Below are positions 11,529 through 20,732 of a stretch of DNA of 64,000 nucleotides, piece by piece. Source of the stretch: Aquarana catesbeiana (Eukaryota > Chordata > Amphibia > Anura > Ranidae); assembly GCF_042186555.1 (NCBI RefSeq), contig NC_133327.1:50480065-50544064 (forward strand), written 5' to 3'. The notes under the pieces were generated by a model, which saw nothing but the letters and a program-made list of their open reading frames with translations, did no database searches and was not told the origin of the DNA. The position numbers and the translations under genes were made by a program. The stretch's first letter is position 1. Each line of letters starts with the position of its first letter.

Positions 11529-11740
11529 TCTCCCACCACTTCCACCAGCTCATTCCCCACAGTTACAACCTTTTGTACCACCTGCCCCACCCTATTAGAT
11601 TGTAAGCTCTTCTGAGCAGGGCCCTCTTAATCCTATTGTATAGTATTGTATTATAACTGTATTGTCTCCCTTTTATATTGTAAAGCGCTGCGTAAACTGT
11701 TGGCGCTATATAAATCCTGAATAATAATAATAATAAATTT

Positions 11741-12197
11741 GATTTAATTTGGGAACCCTGGGCTACATACATAGGGGTTCCAATACATCCGGTTTAGCAG
11801 ATACCCCCGAATATTCCAACATACTCTAGGTGACCTTCCTTCCCTTTCCTCCTAATGTCACTATTCTTTTTTCTTTGCTAACTTTTCTTTTTCTTATATT
11901 CCCTTTCCCTCTCACTTCTTTTCCTTCTCCTTCATAACTAGTGTACCACCACTGGTACACTAGATACAGGAGCTAGTTGACCGAGTATTGATATTGCCTC
12001 TCTTTCTTCCATCAAATTTAACTGTACTTTTGAATGCATAGGCTGAGGCTGGAATGTGTGGATCCGGGAGTCTTCCGCCCATTCACATGCCGAACTGAGT
12101 GATTAATTCATGGCTTTGTTTTGCATCACGACTATTTTGAAACTGAAAGGGGCAGACCAGGGTAGACAAGATTTACCAATTCCTGTGACCAATATAT
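11741..12197 (+). other. L1-B ORF2 C-terminus and 3' untranslated region
   Basis: The first about 60 bases read as the C-terminal tail of an L1 ORF2 (FDLIWEPWATYIGVPIHP). The rest has no coding frame and is pyrimidine-rich (11830-11940). It includes a short inverted repeat, GTGTACCACCACTGGTACAC, near 11941. Confidence 0.55.
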
Positions 12198-12699
12198 ACC
12201 GTATTTATTGGCGTATAACACGCACTTTTTTCCCCTTAAAATCAAGGGAAAATTGTGGGTGCGTATTATACGCCGATCCCCCCATACACTCGACTATGTG
12301 TATCTCGGCTCTGCCCAGTCACTGTGATCTCGGCGGTGCTCATTCAGCTCTGCCGAGTCCCTCCGAACTCCGCGGCGCCATATTTAAAACGACACGCTTT
12401 GTGTATGTCGGCGGCGATCTGTCCAAGGATGTAATGGACACTGGGGGCAAGGCTGCACTGACCACTGGGGCAAGGCTGCACTGACCACTGGGGCAAGGCT
12501 GCACTGGGGCAAAGCTGCACTGACAAGGCTGCACTGGGGCAAAGCTGCACTGACAAGGCTGCACTGGGGCAAAGCTGCACTGACAATTCTGCACTGGGGC
12601 AAAGCTGCACTGACAAGGCTGCAATAGACACTGGGGCAAGGCTGCACTGACACTGAAAAGGCTGCAGATGGACACGATAAGGCTGCATTGATGGGCATT
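12198..12699. repeat. GTATAACACGCAC-family element with minisatellite core, truncated
   Basis: It begins CCGTATTTATTGGCG and TATAACACGCAC, followed by a short hairpin (TATAACACGCAC pairing with GTGCGTATTATA). The start is shared with 28668-29289. The body has tandem units of about 20-30 bp built on AAGGCTGCACTGGGGCAAAG, with ACTGACAAGGCTGC variants (12440-12690). The far terminal repeat seen in the second copy is missing, so this one is truncated. I cannot assign the superfamily. Confidence 0.65.
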
Positions 12700-13102
12700 T
12701 TAACCGTTTGCTGACCACCGGCTGTCAATTGACGGCCAGGCGGCGCGGCTCTCGTTGCAGGAGGACATCATATGACGGCCTCTCATTTAAACAGGGATTG
12801 CGCGTGATCGTGTGCGCGCATCCCTGTTCCTTCGGTGGCAGCGTGTCACGGAGACACCGCTCACCACCGAGGGGGGTGAACAGCCATTGGACATGGCTGT
12901 TTACCACGTGATAGGCCGTGATGAAGTCACGGCCGATCACAGATAGGTCCACCCCATTGTGCATGGCGCATGCGCACGATCGCGAGCGCGCTGCGCATGC
13001 ACGCTGCGCATGCACTATTAATTTTCATCTGACAGCGTGTATCAAACGTTTTATGTAACCTGAAATAATGTTATCTATAATTAAACCAAAAAATAATTAA
13101 AT
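12700..13102. repeat. GC-rich repeat fragment of unassigned family
   Basis: This starts near CCGTTTGCTGACC and contains CpG-rich palindromes (for example CATGCGCA repeats near 12965-13010). It resembles in style the end of the repeat at 49640-49820 (ATATGACG and GACGGCC-type motifs). The last 80 bases are A/T-rich and end at the target duplication of L1-B. No coding frame is supported. Confidence 0.45.
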
Positions 13103-13244
13103 AAAAACCTTTTCTAAATGCACATGTGATTGTGCTGGTATTAAAAAGATTGTTAATCAAGAATGTGTGGATTATTGTCTCAACGCTACAACACTTTTGT
13201 GGTGCTCTAATTGGTGTTTTCTGTGACAATGGGTATTATTTCCT

Positions 13245-13340
13245 AAGGGTAAATCCACTTTGCACTACAAGTGCAGTTTCAGTGCAGTTTCAAGTGCACT
13301 TGTAGTGCAAAGTGTCTTTGCCCTTAGTAAATAACACCCA
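13245..13340. repeat. Palindrome 3' of Harbinger transposase (copy A)
   Basis: The left arm has CTTTGCACTACAAGTGCA and the right arm TGCACTTGTAGTGCAAAG, so transcripts from either strand can fold. Outer flanks (TATTTCCTAAGGG and CCCTTAGTAAATA) extend the pairing. The same structure is kept in copy B at about 18380-18470. In copy B it lies between the transposase and the convergent Myb-like gene. Confidence 0.8.
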
Positions 13341-13474
13341 ACAGTGCTTTGTAAGGTTACACAATCACGCCATTTTCAAGACTCACCACATTTCTGTCAG
13401 GGTCAGCTAAAACAAACACAAGCAGTAAATGTCACCAAAGATTTGAGTAGTTTTTTCTTTATTTGAAAAAGGTT

Positions 13475-15559
13475 TTAGACATTGTCTGGCATATTAATAG
13501 CCCCCCTACCCGCAAAGAATTCAAGGTATCTTAGCCGGACATCACTGAGGGGGGGCAAACCATGACGGCCACTTTCAAGCGCCATCAGGGTTGGTTCATT
13601 TGGAATTCCAGCCTCAGGCCCAACTGAGCCAGCATAGTTGGCAGAATGTTGCCGTAAAAAGTTGTGTAGAACACAGCACGCCAGGATAATATGATTAAGT
13701 TTGTACTCTGCCATGTGTATGGGTGTAATAAATAGGCAGAACCAGCTGGCCATGATTCCAAACATGTTCTCCACCACTCTTCTGGCTCTGGCCAGCCGGT
13801 AATTAAAAACCCTCTGGTCCGGGGTGAGGGTCCTCATCGGGAATGGCCGCATAAGATGGTCCCCCAGTGCAAATGCTTCATCCGCAAAGAAGACGAATGG
13901 GAGTCCTTCCACATTGTCTTCTGAAGGTAGCAAGTCCAAGCTGCCATTCTGGAGATGCCTGTAGAACTCCGTCTGGGCGATGACTCCACCATCAGAGATC
14001 CGGCCATTCTTCCCCACGTCCACATACAGGAACTCATAAGTAGCCGACACCACCGCCAACATCACAATACTATTGAACCCCTTATAATTATAATAGTATG
14101 ACCCCGAGTTGGGTGGTGGGATGATGTGGACGTGTTTCCCATCAATTGCCCCTCCGCAGTTAGGAAAGTCCCACCGCTGGGCAAAGTGGGAGGCCACAGT
14201 CTGCCATTCCTGTGGCGTGGAAGGAAACTGTGGCGTCAAACCAAAAAAAAAACAATTATTCATTTTGCACATAAACAGGGAAAGCAGATTAGGCACAAAC
14301 ATTCTTGGCCAACATCAAAATAACATTTATTTGAGGGAGTTTTTAAAGACCAAAGTATAAGGCACACCTATCAGATTCCCCCCCCCCTCATGGGCCATTT
14401 CTAACATTATAGGTGGGAGGGGCTCTTGGACAGGTAACCCTCTCCACTTCATTGAGAGATGAATGCCCAAATAATGGGTATTACTTTGAATAGCTCCTCC
14501 TTAGTTACACTATTGGCATCCCACTGGACAGGTAAGAAGTGTCATAATACAAAGATATAAATACACACTGTACACATTTGAGCACATTTGGACATTCTGC
14601 TATTACCTATCAAGATAATGATAGGATACAAAAACTTGAAACAGTAACATTTGAAAGTATACAGGCAGGCCCTTGCACTACATGCTTTGGTGAATTCAAC
14701 CATAAATATGACCACAAATGAGATGGGTATAGCGTGTATGGGTTTGGCAAAGTCAGCAGATAGATGATTGAGGATAGATAGAGAATTGGCATCAGCTGAC
14801 TTAGCAGTTGGGGGGAGAGTTAAAAATGATTTGGGGACACCCAAAAAAAGCCTCTGGCACTCTGCCTGAATTTAAAGCACAAATCACATTTATAAACCAT
14901 TTAGGGGGTATTTAGGGTAAAGCACTACTATGGAGTTGATAAAATACATTGTTAAGTGACTACATGAGGTGAATATAGGGGCAGGAGACCATGCTGGGGA
15001 GGTAAGTGAAGGCAAATATGTATGAAGGAGAAAAAAATAATTACATAAAAATCCACCATGCATGAGGACAAAGGGGACATTCACAGCATATTACAATCAT
15101 GGTAATTAGGGAATGAGGAAAGAAATACAATATATTATCAAACATTATATACAATAAAATGTGATGTTAAAGGATAAATAATCTTACCTTAATATACTCC
15201 TTCTGCAGGACCTGGATGATGGCAGAACAGGTCTCTGGGATAATGATCCCCAGAGCCTGGGGGGAGATGCCTGTCGAGAACTTGAGGTCCTGCAGGCTTC
15301 TCCCCGTCGCCAAGTACCGCAGGGTGGTGTCGAGCCTCTGCTCCGGAGTGATGGCTTGCCTCATGCAGGTATCCTGCCTGCTGATATAGGGGGTCAGCAA
15401 AGCCAACAAACGGTGAAATACGGGGTCCATCATCCGGAGAAAGTTCCTGAAATCATCAGGATTATTCTCACGGATCTCGCAGAGCAAAGGCATGTGACAG
15501 AACTGGTCACGCTGGAGCAACCACTTCTTGGTCCATGAACTCCTCCCCACCCTGTTCAT
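13475..15559 (-). CDS. Harbinger transposase (two exons, open)
   Basis: A DDE_Tnp_4 / HARBI1-like transposase that would cut and paste Harbinger elements in the nucleus. Exon 1 is 15559-15188 (124 codons, from ATG in MNRVGRSSW) and exon 2 is 14227-13475 (250 codons plus stop). The donor AAG|GTAAG at 15187 and the acceptor CCACAG|TTTCC, preceded by a T-rich tract, are both phase 0. The predicted protein is 374 aa. Exon 1 holds the N-terminal helical DNA-binding part (QAITPEQRLDTTLRYLATG, DLKFSTGIS). Exon 2 holds the catalytic core: D153 in GGAIDGKHV, D240 in FFADEAFAL and E277 in RARRVVENMFGI. No stop or frameshift is present. A polyadenylation-type AATAAAG lies about 15 bases past the stop. 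An acceptor-like site just before the ATG suggests an upstream non-coding or short coding exon. Splice sites are inferred. Confidence 0.88.
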
Positions 15560-16105
15560 GGACTGGACTTGTGTCAAGGTAAGGACCCCAACACCAAGCC
15601 CCCCCGAGGAGTACGTATACGCAACATGGCTAGAAAACGGTCGGCTGCTCAGAACGAAGTAACAGAACGCACTGAAGAACAGCAAGGCCTGTGAAGAGCG
15701 ACCTGAAAAACAGTAACGAGTGAACAAGAACACAATGACAAAGTCACGCGTAGCTTGCTGCATGCACTGAAGAGCAGATACAAACTCACAAGCACAAACT
15801 GAACAGCAGAAAACGATCTGAAAACCACGAATCTGAAAAAGCGCGAATCGTCTCTCACCAAACTTTTACTAACACGAGATTAGCAAAAGGAACCCAAAGG
15901 GTGCCGCACTTTGTTCTGAACTGCCCTTTTCTAGTCTCGTCGTAAGTGGTGTATGTCACCGCATTCTTGGCGATTGGAAATTCCGTCAACTTTGTGCGAC
16001 CGTGTGTACGCAAAACAAGTTTGAGCAAACATCCGTCGGAAAAAATCCATGGATTTTGTTGTCGGAATGTCTGATCAATGTCTGATAGTGTGTACAGGGC
16101 ATAAG

Positions 16106-16705
16106 TGTGGTATGTTGATCAAGTTTAATGAGCAAATATAGCATATGTACTCACAAGAGTAGATTAAAAACAAGCACATCAGTTGTGGGAGAGAAACCGT
16201 CCAGGAGGTAGTCAATCAGTGGCTAAACGGTGGTGTAGTGGAGCAGGTTGCACCGGTGGATGCCAACGTTTCCTGGACCTCGAGCACACAGGAAGCTGGG
16301 AGATGACGTCACTTACGGTTGGGGCAGTGGACCAATAGGCGACACGTTTACAGAGAATGCGCTCCTTCTTCAGGCCTAACGGGGGCCATATTGGATGAGG
16401 GCTTTTATGCTCTGATGCCAGAACTCCTGGGTCCTAGTGAACTATGGCTATGAAGCTAGCCCGTTGTGATCAGGCATCAAGTATGGGGGAGGGAGGCATA
16501 TCAAACTTAACATTCAATACATTAAATATAAGGAGCAATAAGAAATGGTAATAAAAGCTAGCAACAACAAGAAGCATAAAAACGCTCATATACAGATGAT
16601 TAGCAAAGACATTGGAGCAAAAGACAGGCATTGGTAGATATTGCTACAGGACTAGATTGTGACTCACATGTGTACTTTCTGGTATATATTTAAACAGGGA
16701 AAACA
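16106..16705 (-). repeat. Unassigned 600-bp repeat R, copy 1
   Basis: From about 16128 to 16705 this matches, in inverted orientation, 30140-30722. Landmarks shared by both are CTCGAGCACACAGGAAGCTGG on one strand, the GGCCATATTGGATGA stretch, and GCATAAAAGC-type sequence. No protein frame is supported. Both copies lie next to Harbinger-type terminal sequences. The family is unknown to me. Confidence 0.7.
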
Positions 16706-17166
16706 GATCAGACATTCCGACAACAAAACCGTGGATTTTTTCCGACGGATGTTGGCTCAAACTTGTCTTGCACTCTGTGCGAGTGGACCAGATCGCACAG
16801 AAAATTCCAATGCGAACTGACTGTACGCACTGAAGAGTAGATACAAACCCACAAGCACAAACTGAACAGCAGAAAACGATCTGAAAACCACGAGTCTGAA
16901 AAAGTGTGAATCGTCTCTCACCAAACTTTTACTAACATGAGATTAGCAAAAGGAACCCAAAGGGTGCCGCGCTTGGTTCTGAACTGCCCTTTTCTAGTCT
17001 CGTCGTACATGGTGTACGTGACCACGTTCTTGGCGATCGGAAATTCCGACAACTTTGTGCGACCGTGTGTATGCAAAACAAGTTTGAGCCAACATCCGTC
17101 GGAAAAAATCCATGGATTTTGTTGTCGGAATGTCCGATCAATGTCTGATCGTGTGCATGGGGCATA
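16706..17166 (-). mobile_element. Harbinger end fragment with facing terminal repeats
   Basis: 16820-17166 repeats 15754-16107 (the 5' end of copy A) in the same orientation at about 93% identity. It ends at 17166 with a Harbinger terminus (TGCCCCATGCACACG in reverse complement) followed by TAA. 16706-16815 is an inverted copy of the subterminal repeat (AGACATTCCGACAACAAAA). The piece is either a small non-autonomous Harbinger or the displaced 5' end of copy B. The second reading is supported by the L1 sequence next to it. Confidence 0.72.
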
Positions 17167-17322
17167 ATAGTCCTGGCAATAGAATCTTACCAAATTTTTT
17201 ATAGACTTTTTTTATAGACTTCCGTTGGTAGTCCGTCCATCCCGGGAGCTTTATTATTGTGTATTTGCAAAACTGCTTGTTTTGCAAACAAAAAAAAAAA
17301 AGGATAAATGACAAGAGGAAGG
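17167..17322 (-). pseudogene. L1-C reverse transcriptase fragment, 5' half, inverted
   Basis: On the minus strand this reads NNKAPGMDGLPTEVYKK and, after a 13-bp tandem duplication that causes a shift, FGKILLPGLL. That is the start of the L1 reverse transcriptase domain. The next residues of the same protein (EVLNDAFQKQRLPESMQ) begin on the plus strand at 24940. The two halves now face in opposite directions, with Harbinger copy B between them. Confidence 0.8.
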
Positions 17323-18320
17323 CTCTGGGGATCATTATCCCAGAGACCTGTTCTGCCATCATCCAGGTCCTACAGAAGGAGTATATTAAGGTAAGATTTA
17401 TCCTTTAATATCACATTTTATTGTATTTAATGTTTGATAATATATTGTATTTCTTTCCTCATTCCCTAATTACCATGATTGTAATATGCTGTGAATGTCC
17501 CCTTTGTTCTCATGCATGCTGTATTTTTATGTAATTATTTTTTTGTCCTTCTTACATATTTGCCTTCACGTACCTCCCCAGCATGGTCTCCTGGCCCTAT
17601 ATTCACCTCATGTAGTCACTTAACAATGTATTTTATCAGCTCCATAGTAGTGCTTTACCCTAAATACCCCCTAAAATGTTAAAAAATGTGATGTGTGCTT
17701 TAAATTCAGGCAGAGTGCCAGAGGCTTTTTTTTTTGGGTCCCCAAATCAGTTGGAACCCTCCCTCCCCCAACTGCTAAGTCAGCTGATCCCAATTCTCTA
17801 TCCTCAATCATCTATCTGCTGACTTTGCCAAAGCCATACACACTATACCCATCTCTTTTGTGGTCAGATTTATGGATGAATTCCCCAAAGCATGTAGTGC
17901 AAGGGCCTGCCTGAATACTTTCAAATGGTACTGTTTGTCTTGATAGGTAATAGCAGAATTTCCAAATGTACTAAAATGTGTACAGTGTGTATTTATATCT
18001 TTGTATTATGACACTTCTTACCTGTCCAGTGGGCTGTCAATAGTGTAAGTAAGGAGGGGCTGGCCAAAGTAATACACATTATTTAGGCATTCATCTCTCA
18101 ATGAAGTGGAGAGGGTTACCTGTCCAAGAGTCCCCCCCCCCAAAATGTTAGAAATGGCCCATACGGGGGGGGGGGAGGAATCTGATAGGTGGACCTTTAT
18201 ACCTTGGTCTTTCAAAACTCCCTAAAATAAATGTTATACTGATGTTGGCCAAGAATGTTTGTGTCTAATCTGCTTTCCCTGTTTATGTGCAAAATGATTA
18301 ATTTTTTTTTTCTTGTTTGA
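17323..18320 (+). pseudogene. Harbinger transposase relic, catalytic exon deleted
   Basis: 17323-17391 matches the last about 70 bases of transposase exon 1 of copy A, including the donor AAG|GTAAG. 17392-18300 matches the intron. At about 18310 the sequence jumps from the T-rich acceptor tract (with GTTTGAC) straight to the 3' untranslated region (ATGTGGTGAGTC), removing about 850 bp that held all three catalytic residues. The start of exon 1 is also lost at the 17322/17323 breakpoint. Confidence 0.82.
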
Positions 18321-18379
18321 CTATGTGGTGAGTCCTGAAAATGGCGTGATTGGGTAACATTACAAAGCAGTGTTGGGTG

Positions 18380-18470
18380 TTATTTACTAAAGACAAAGAC
18401 ACTTTGCACTACAAGTGCACTTGAAACTGCACTTGTAGTGCAAAGTGGATTTTCCCTTAGGAAATAACCC
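18380..18470. repeat. Palindrome 3' of Harbinger transposase (copy B)
   Basis: Homologue of the palindrome at 13245-13340. The arms CTTTGCACTACAAGTGCA and TGCACTTGTAGTGCAAAG are unchanged, although the loop differs in length. Its position between two convergent genes could suit a shared transcription end, but that is inference. Confidence 0.78.
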
Positions 18471-18821
18471 ATTGTCACAGAAAACACCAATTTGAGCACA
18501 ACAAAAGTTTTGGAGCATTGAAACAATAATCCACACATTCTTGATTATCAATCTTTTTAATACCAGCACAATCACATGTGCATTTGTAAAAGGTTTTAAA
18601 AAAAACAAACCAACATGTTTGTTGTATAACAATTTTTTGGGTCACATTACAAAATGTAGAAATGTCCATTTAAGATAAAACAGGCATGTTTAAAACCAAC
18701 AAGAAAGACACAAATCTTGAACTTACAAAGTTCAACTTTTAAAAGAAATTGAAGGCAATATCAAACATGAGTATTTACAAACTTTGTTTGATATTACGTT
18801 CAGATGGGGTGAAGTCACCCC

Positions 18822-19050
18822 TGGAAAAGCCAAATTTTGAAGATGCACACAAATTGCCGAATTTCAACATGTGCTACCTGCCATCACGGGGGATCAAGGC
18901 ATTTGTTTTGGGGGTGCAACCCCTTCCTCCCATCTACTTTATTATTGAGGAAGGGGTTGCACCCCCAAAACGCATCCATTGATCTCCCGTGATGGCAGAT
19001 AGCACATGTTGACACACTGTGTGCATCTTCAAAATTTGGCTTTTCTCGAA
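18822..19050. repeat. Long hairpin between convergent Harbinger genes
   Basis: Two arms of about 105 bases (18822-18930 and 18947-19050) are near-perfect inverted repeats. Pairs include GAAAAGCCAAATTTTGAAG with its complement at the far end, CATGTGCTA, TGCCATCACGGG, and TTTTGGGGGTGCAACCCC beside a short loop. It is probably a small foldback MITE inside copy B. Copy A is cut off before this position, so its presence there cannot be tested. Confidence 0.8.
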
Positions 19051-19137
19051 TATGTCAAAAAATGTTTGAAATTTTTAGATCACAAAAAGCACAAAAAAGG
19101 AAGGGATTTGGAGGGGTTTTAAACTCTCCCTAAAACA

Positions 19138-20439
19138 TCAATGATGTTCTTCATTTTTTTTTTGAACATCATTGATGATTTTCTGGATGTTTTCCAAGTC
19201 CCTATTACACCCCATGATCTCCCCGATCAGGATCTGTGCACTTTCAGAGGTGAAATGATCTGGATCCACAACATCACGATCAACTAAAAAGATAGAAACA
19301 AAAATACACCATGTATTATAAATATGCCGGCATCCATCTCTTACCTGAGCCTGTGGTCGCAGACACTCACCTGTTGTGGTGACTATTTACACCACGTCTC
19401 CTTCCTCCTCCTCCTCCTGTTGACTTTGTGGTATTTCCCCTTCCAGAGGTGGAGGCTCTGTGGTCTCCTCGGATGAGGGGTGTCCTCCGAGTCTTTTATC
19501 CCCTATGTTAAAAAAAATAGGTATACTTAGCACACAGATATTTCCTGGCAGAAATAGAAATATGAAATATTGCTTGGAAGTGGGGTACAATTGTTTGTTT
19601 GGTCAGAGTTCCAAGATGAAGAAATATTTTTGTCCTTTGTCAAGCTTGAATACTTACCTGTTTTGTACAAGCTTCACAGATGGAGACACCCCTATAGTAT
19701 GCACTGGAGCACCTGTGTGGGCCCCCCTAATAAAAGGGTGTTCTTGTGTCCCACACTAATGCTCCAGAGTCCAGATGGGAAAACTGCTGCTGAGTGTCCT
19801 CTCCTTACACAGAATCTAGTTTGCATTTCATTCTAGTTACAAACCCATCTACACAACCAAATTATTTTAAGAGAAGTAGGCCATAAAAAATGTATTCAAA
19901 TGCATATGGCCAAAACAATGCTGTTTTCTAGGCCGAACGAACAATGTTTCATACGAACGAATAATGTGTCCATGAACATGAAAGTTGCCATTTTAAACTG
20001 TACAACAGTTAAGAAAAGCACATGGAGCAGCACAAACGTAATAAACATAAAGAACAGGAACACAGCACAACTACTTACTTTTTTGCAGCACTCTCCTGAT
20101 CCTTCTATACTGGTCGTGCTCCCTTAATTTCAGGTCCGACCACTGCTTCCTGAGCTGATCCTTGGATCGTCGTACCCCAAAATTCCGGTGCAGACTCTTG
20201 ACCACTTTCGGCATGATCTTGGCCTTTCTGACATTGGGGTTGGGATAAGATCCATACTTCCCGTCATAGTCGGCCTTCTTCAGGATATCCACCATCTCCA
20301 ACATCTCCCCAAAGGACATATTTGATGCCTTAAATCGTCTTTTCTGGGATTGGGACGTTTCAGGCTCTGGGCTTTCCTCCTTCTCGTTGGTGTAATTATC
20401 AGACACCTGCTCTGTCTCCGCCATGTGCTCTTCCCCCAC
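19138..20439 (-). pseudogene. Harbinger Myb/SANT-like accessory gene, three exons, one stop
   Basis: Harbinger elements encode a Myb/SANT-like partner that helps the transposase enter the nucleus and bind the element ends. Exon 1 is 20439-20079 (M-G-E-E-H start), exon 2 is 19502-19371 and exon 3 is 19283-19138. Donors GTAAGT (20078) and GTGAGT (19370) and acceptors AACATAG and TTTTTAG all fit. The phases join to exactly 213 codons. Residues about 40-120 are the trihelix-type DNA-binding domain (NMSFGEMLEMVDILKK, RRSKDQLRKQWSDLKLREH). Exon 2 is acidic (SSEETTEPPPLEGE, EEEEEGD). Exon 3 is a short helical tail (ILIGEIMGCNRDLENIQKI), which suggests oligomerisation. The only defect I see is a TAA at 19389-19387 in exon 2. 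The gene converges on the transposase and diverges from the MADF gene. Confidence 0.83.
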
Positions 20440-20706
20440 TGCGACGAACGAGAAGGGGCGGGGAATAGACTAGAAAGAACATCAGGGGCGGGAGGAGTTT
20501 CACGCATGCGCAGTGTCTATAAAGCGTAACACGCGTGCGTAGTACGTACGATCTGTGAGCGGAGGAAGGAGTAACGGAGGCGCCGATTGTGATAACGAAA
20601 TTAAGATTTAACATTGGGCCTATACTGCTTCTACATTGTTTTTTACAAGTTTAGAAGACTTTAGGCTAACATTAGGGTTTGTCTTGTGTTGTGTCTTGCA
20701 GTTAAA
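20440..20706. promoter_or_regulatory. Divergent promoter region between Myb-like and MADF genes
   Basis: The 267 bp between the two start codons hold CpG-rich stretches (ACGCATGCGCAG, ACACGCGTGCG, GAGGCGCCG), a GGGGCGGGG box near 20456 and a TATAAA at 20518-20523 on the plus strand. The plus-strand leader appears spliced: a T-rich tract and GTCTTGCAG end at 20701, five bases before the MADF ATG at 20707. Promoter activity is inferred from position and motifs. Confidence 0.5.
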
Positions 20707-20732
20707 ATGGATATCTTGAAGGATCATGACAT

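Larger units (their letters stand above)
7586..11740 (+). mobile_element. L2-like LINE inserted in L1-B ORF2
   Basis: A CR1/L2-group non-LTR retrotransposon with a 5' region, an N-terminal frame with a 2A-like peptide, endonuclease, reverse transcriptase and a 3' tail. The tail ends TGTAAAGCGCTGCG...GGCGCTATATAAAT followed by (TAA)n, a hairpin-like 3' end typical of L2. ATAAATTT is present at 7578-7585 and 11733-11740. After it, L1-like coding sequence resumes (FDLIWEPWATY), so this is a plausible 8-bp target duplication, although the tail repeat makes the exact edge ambiguous. The 5' part is rearranged (see 7532-8213). Confidence 0.8.
1309..13102 (+). mobile_element. L1 (Tx1-like) LINE L1-B with nested insertions
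   Basis: A composite L1 between the 15-bp duplications at 1294-1308 and 13103-13117. In order it holds a 5' region with ORF1 (1314-2620), an inter-ORF region (to 3606), ORF2 split by a TTAA MITE (4402-4888) and by an L2 LINE (about 7586-11740), the ORF2 C-terminus and 3' region (from 11741), and two more repeats (12198-13102). The last two may be later insertions in the 3' untranslated region. The source of the bases just before 13103 is not certain. Confidence 0.72.
13118..16105 (-). mobile_element. PIF/Harbinger transposon copy A with open transposase
   Basis: On the minus strand the element starts at 16105 with TGCCCTGTACACACTATCAG and is followed on the plus strand by TAA, the 3-bp target type of Harbingers. 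Inside are the transposase gene (15559-13475), its 3' flank with a palindrome, and the continuation at 1179-1308 beyond L1-B. The other half (Myb-like and MADF genes in copy B) is missing because L1-A cuts it at 1178. Copy B at 17323-18730 is a homologue in opposite orientation. Confidence 0.85.

Noticed and set aside
12340..12728. Cys/Pro/Gln-rich minus-strand proteins
   Set aside because: Three overlapping frames all arise from the same GCTGCACTGGGGCAAAG-type tandem units.
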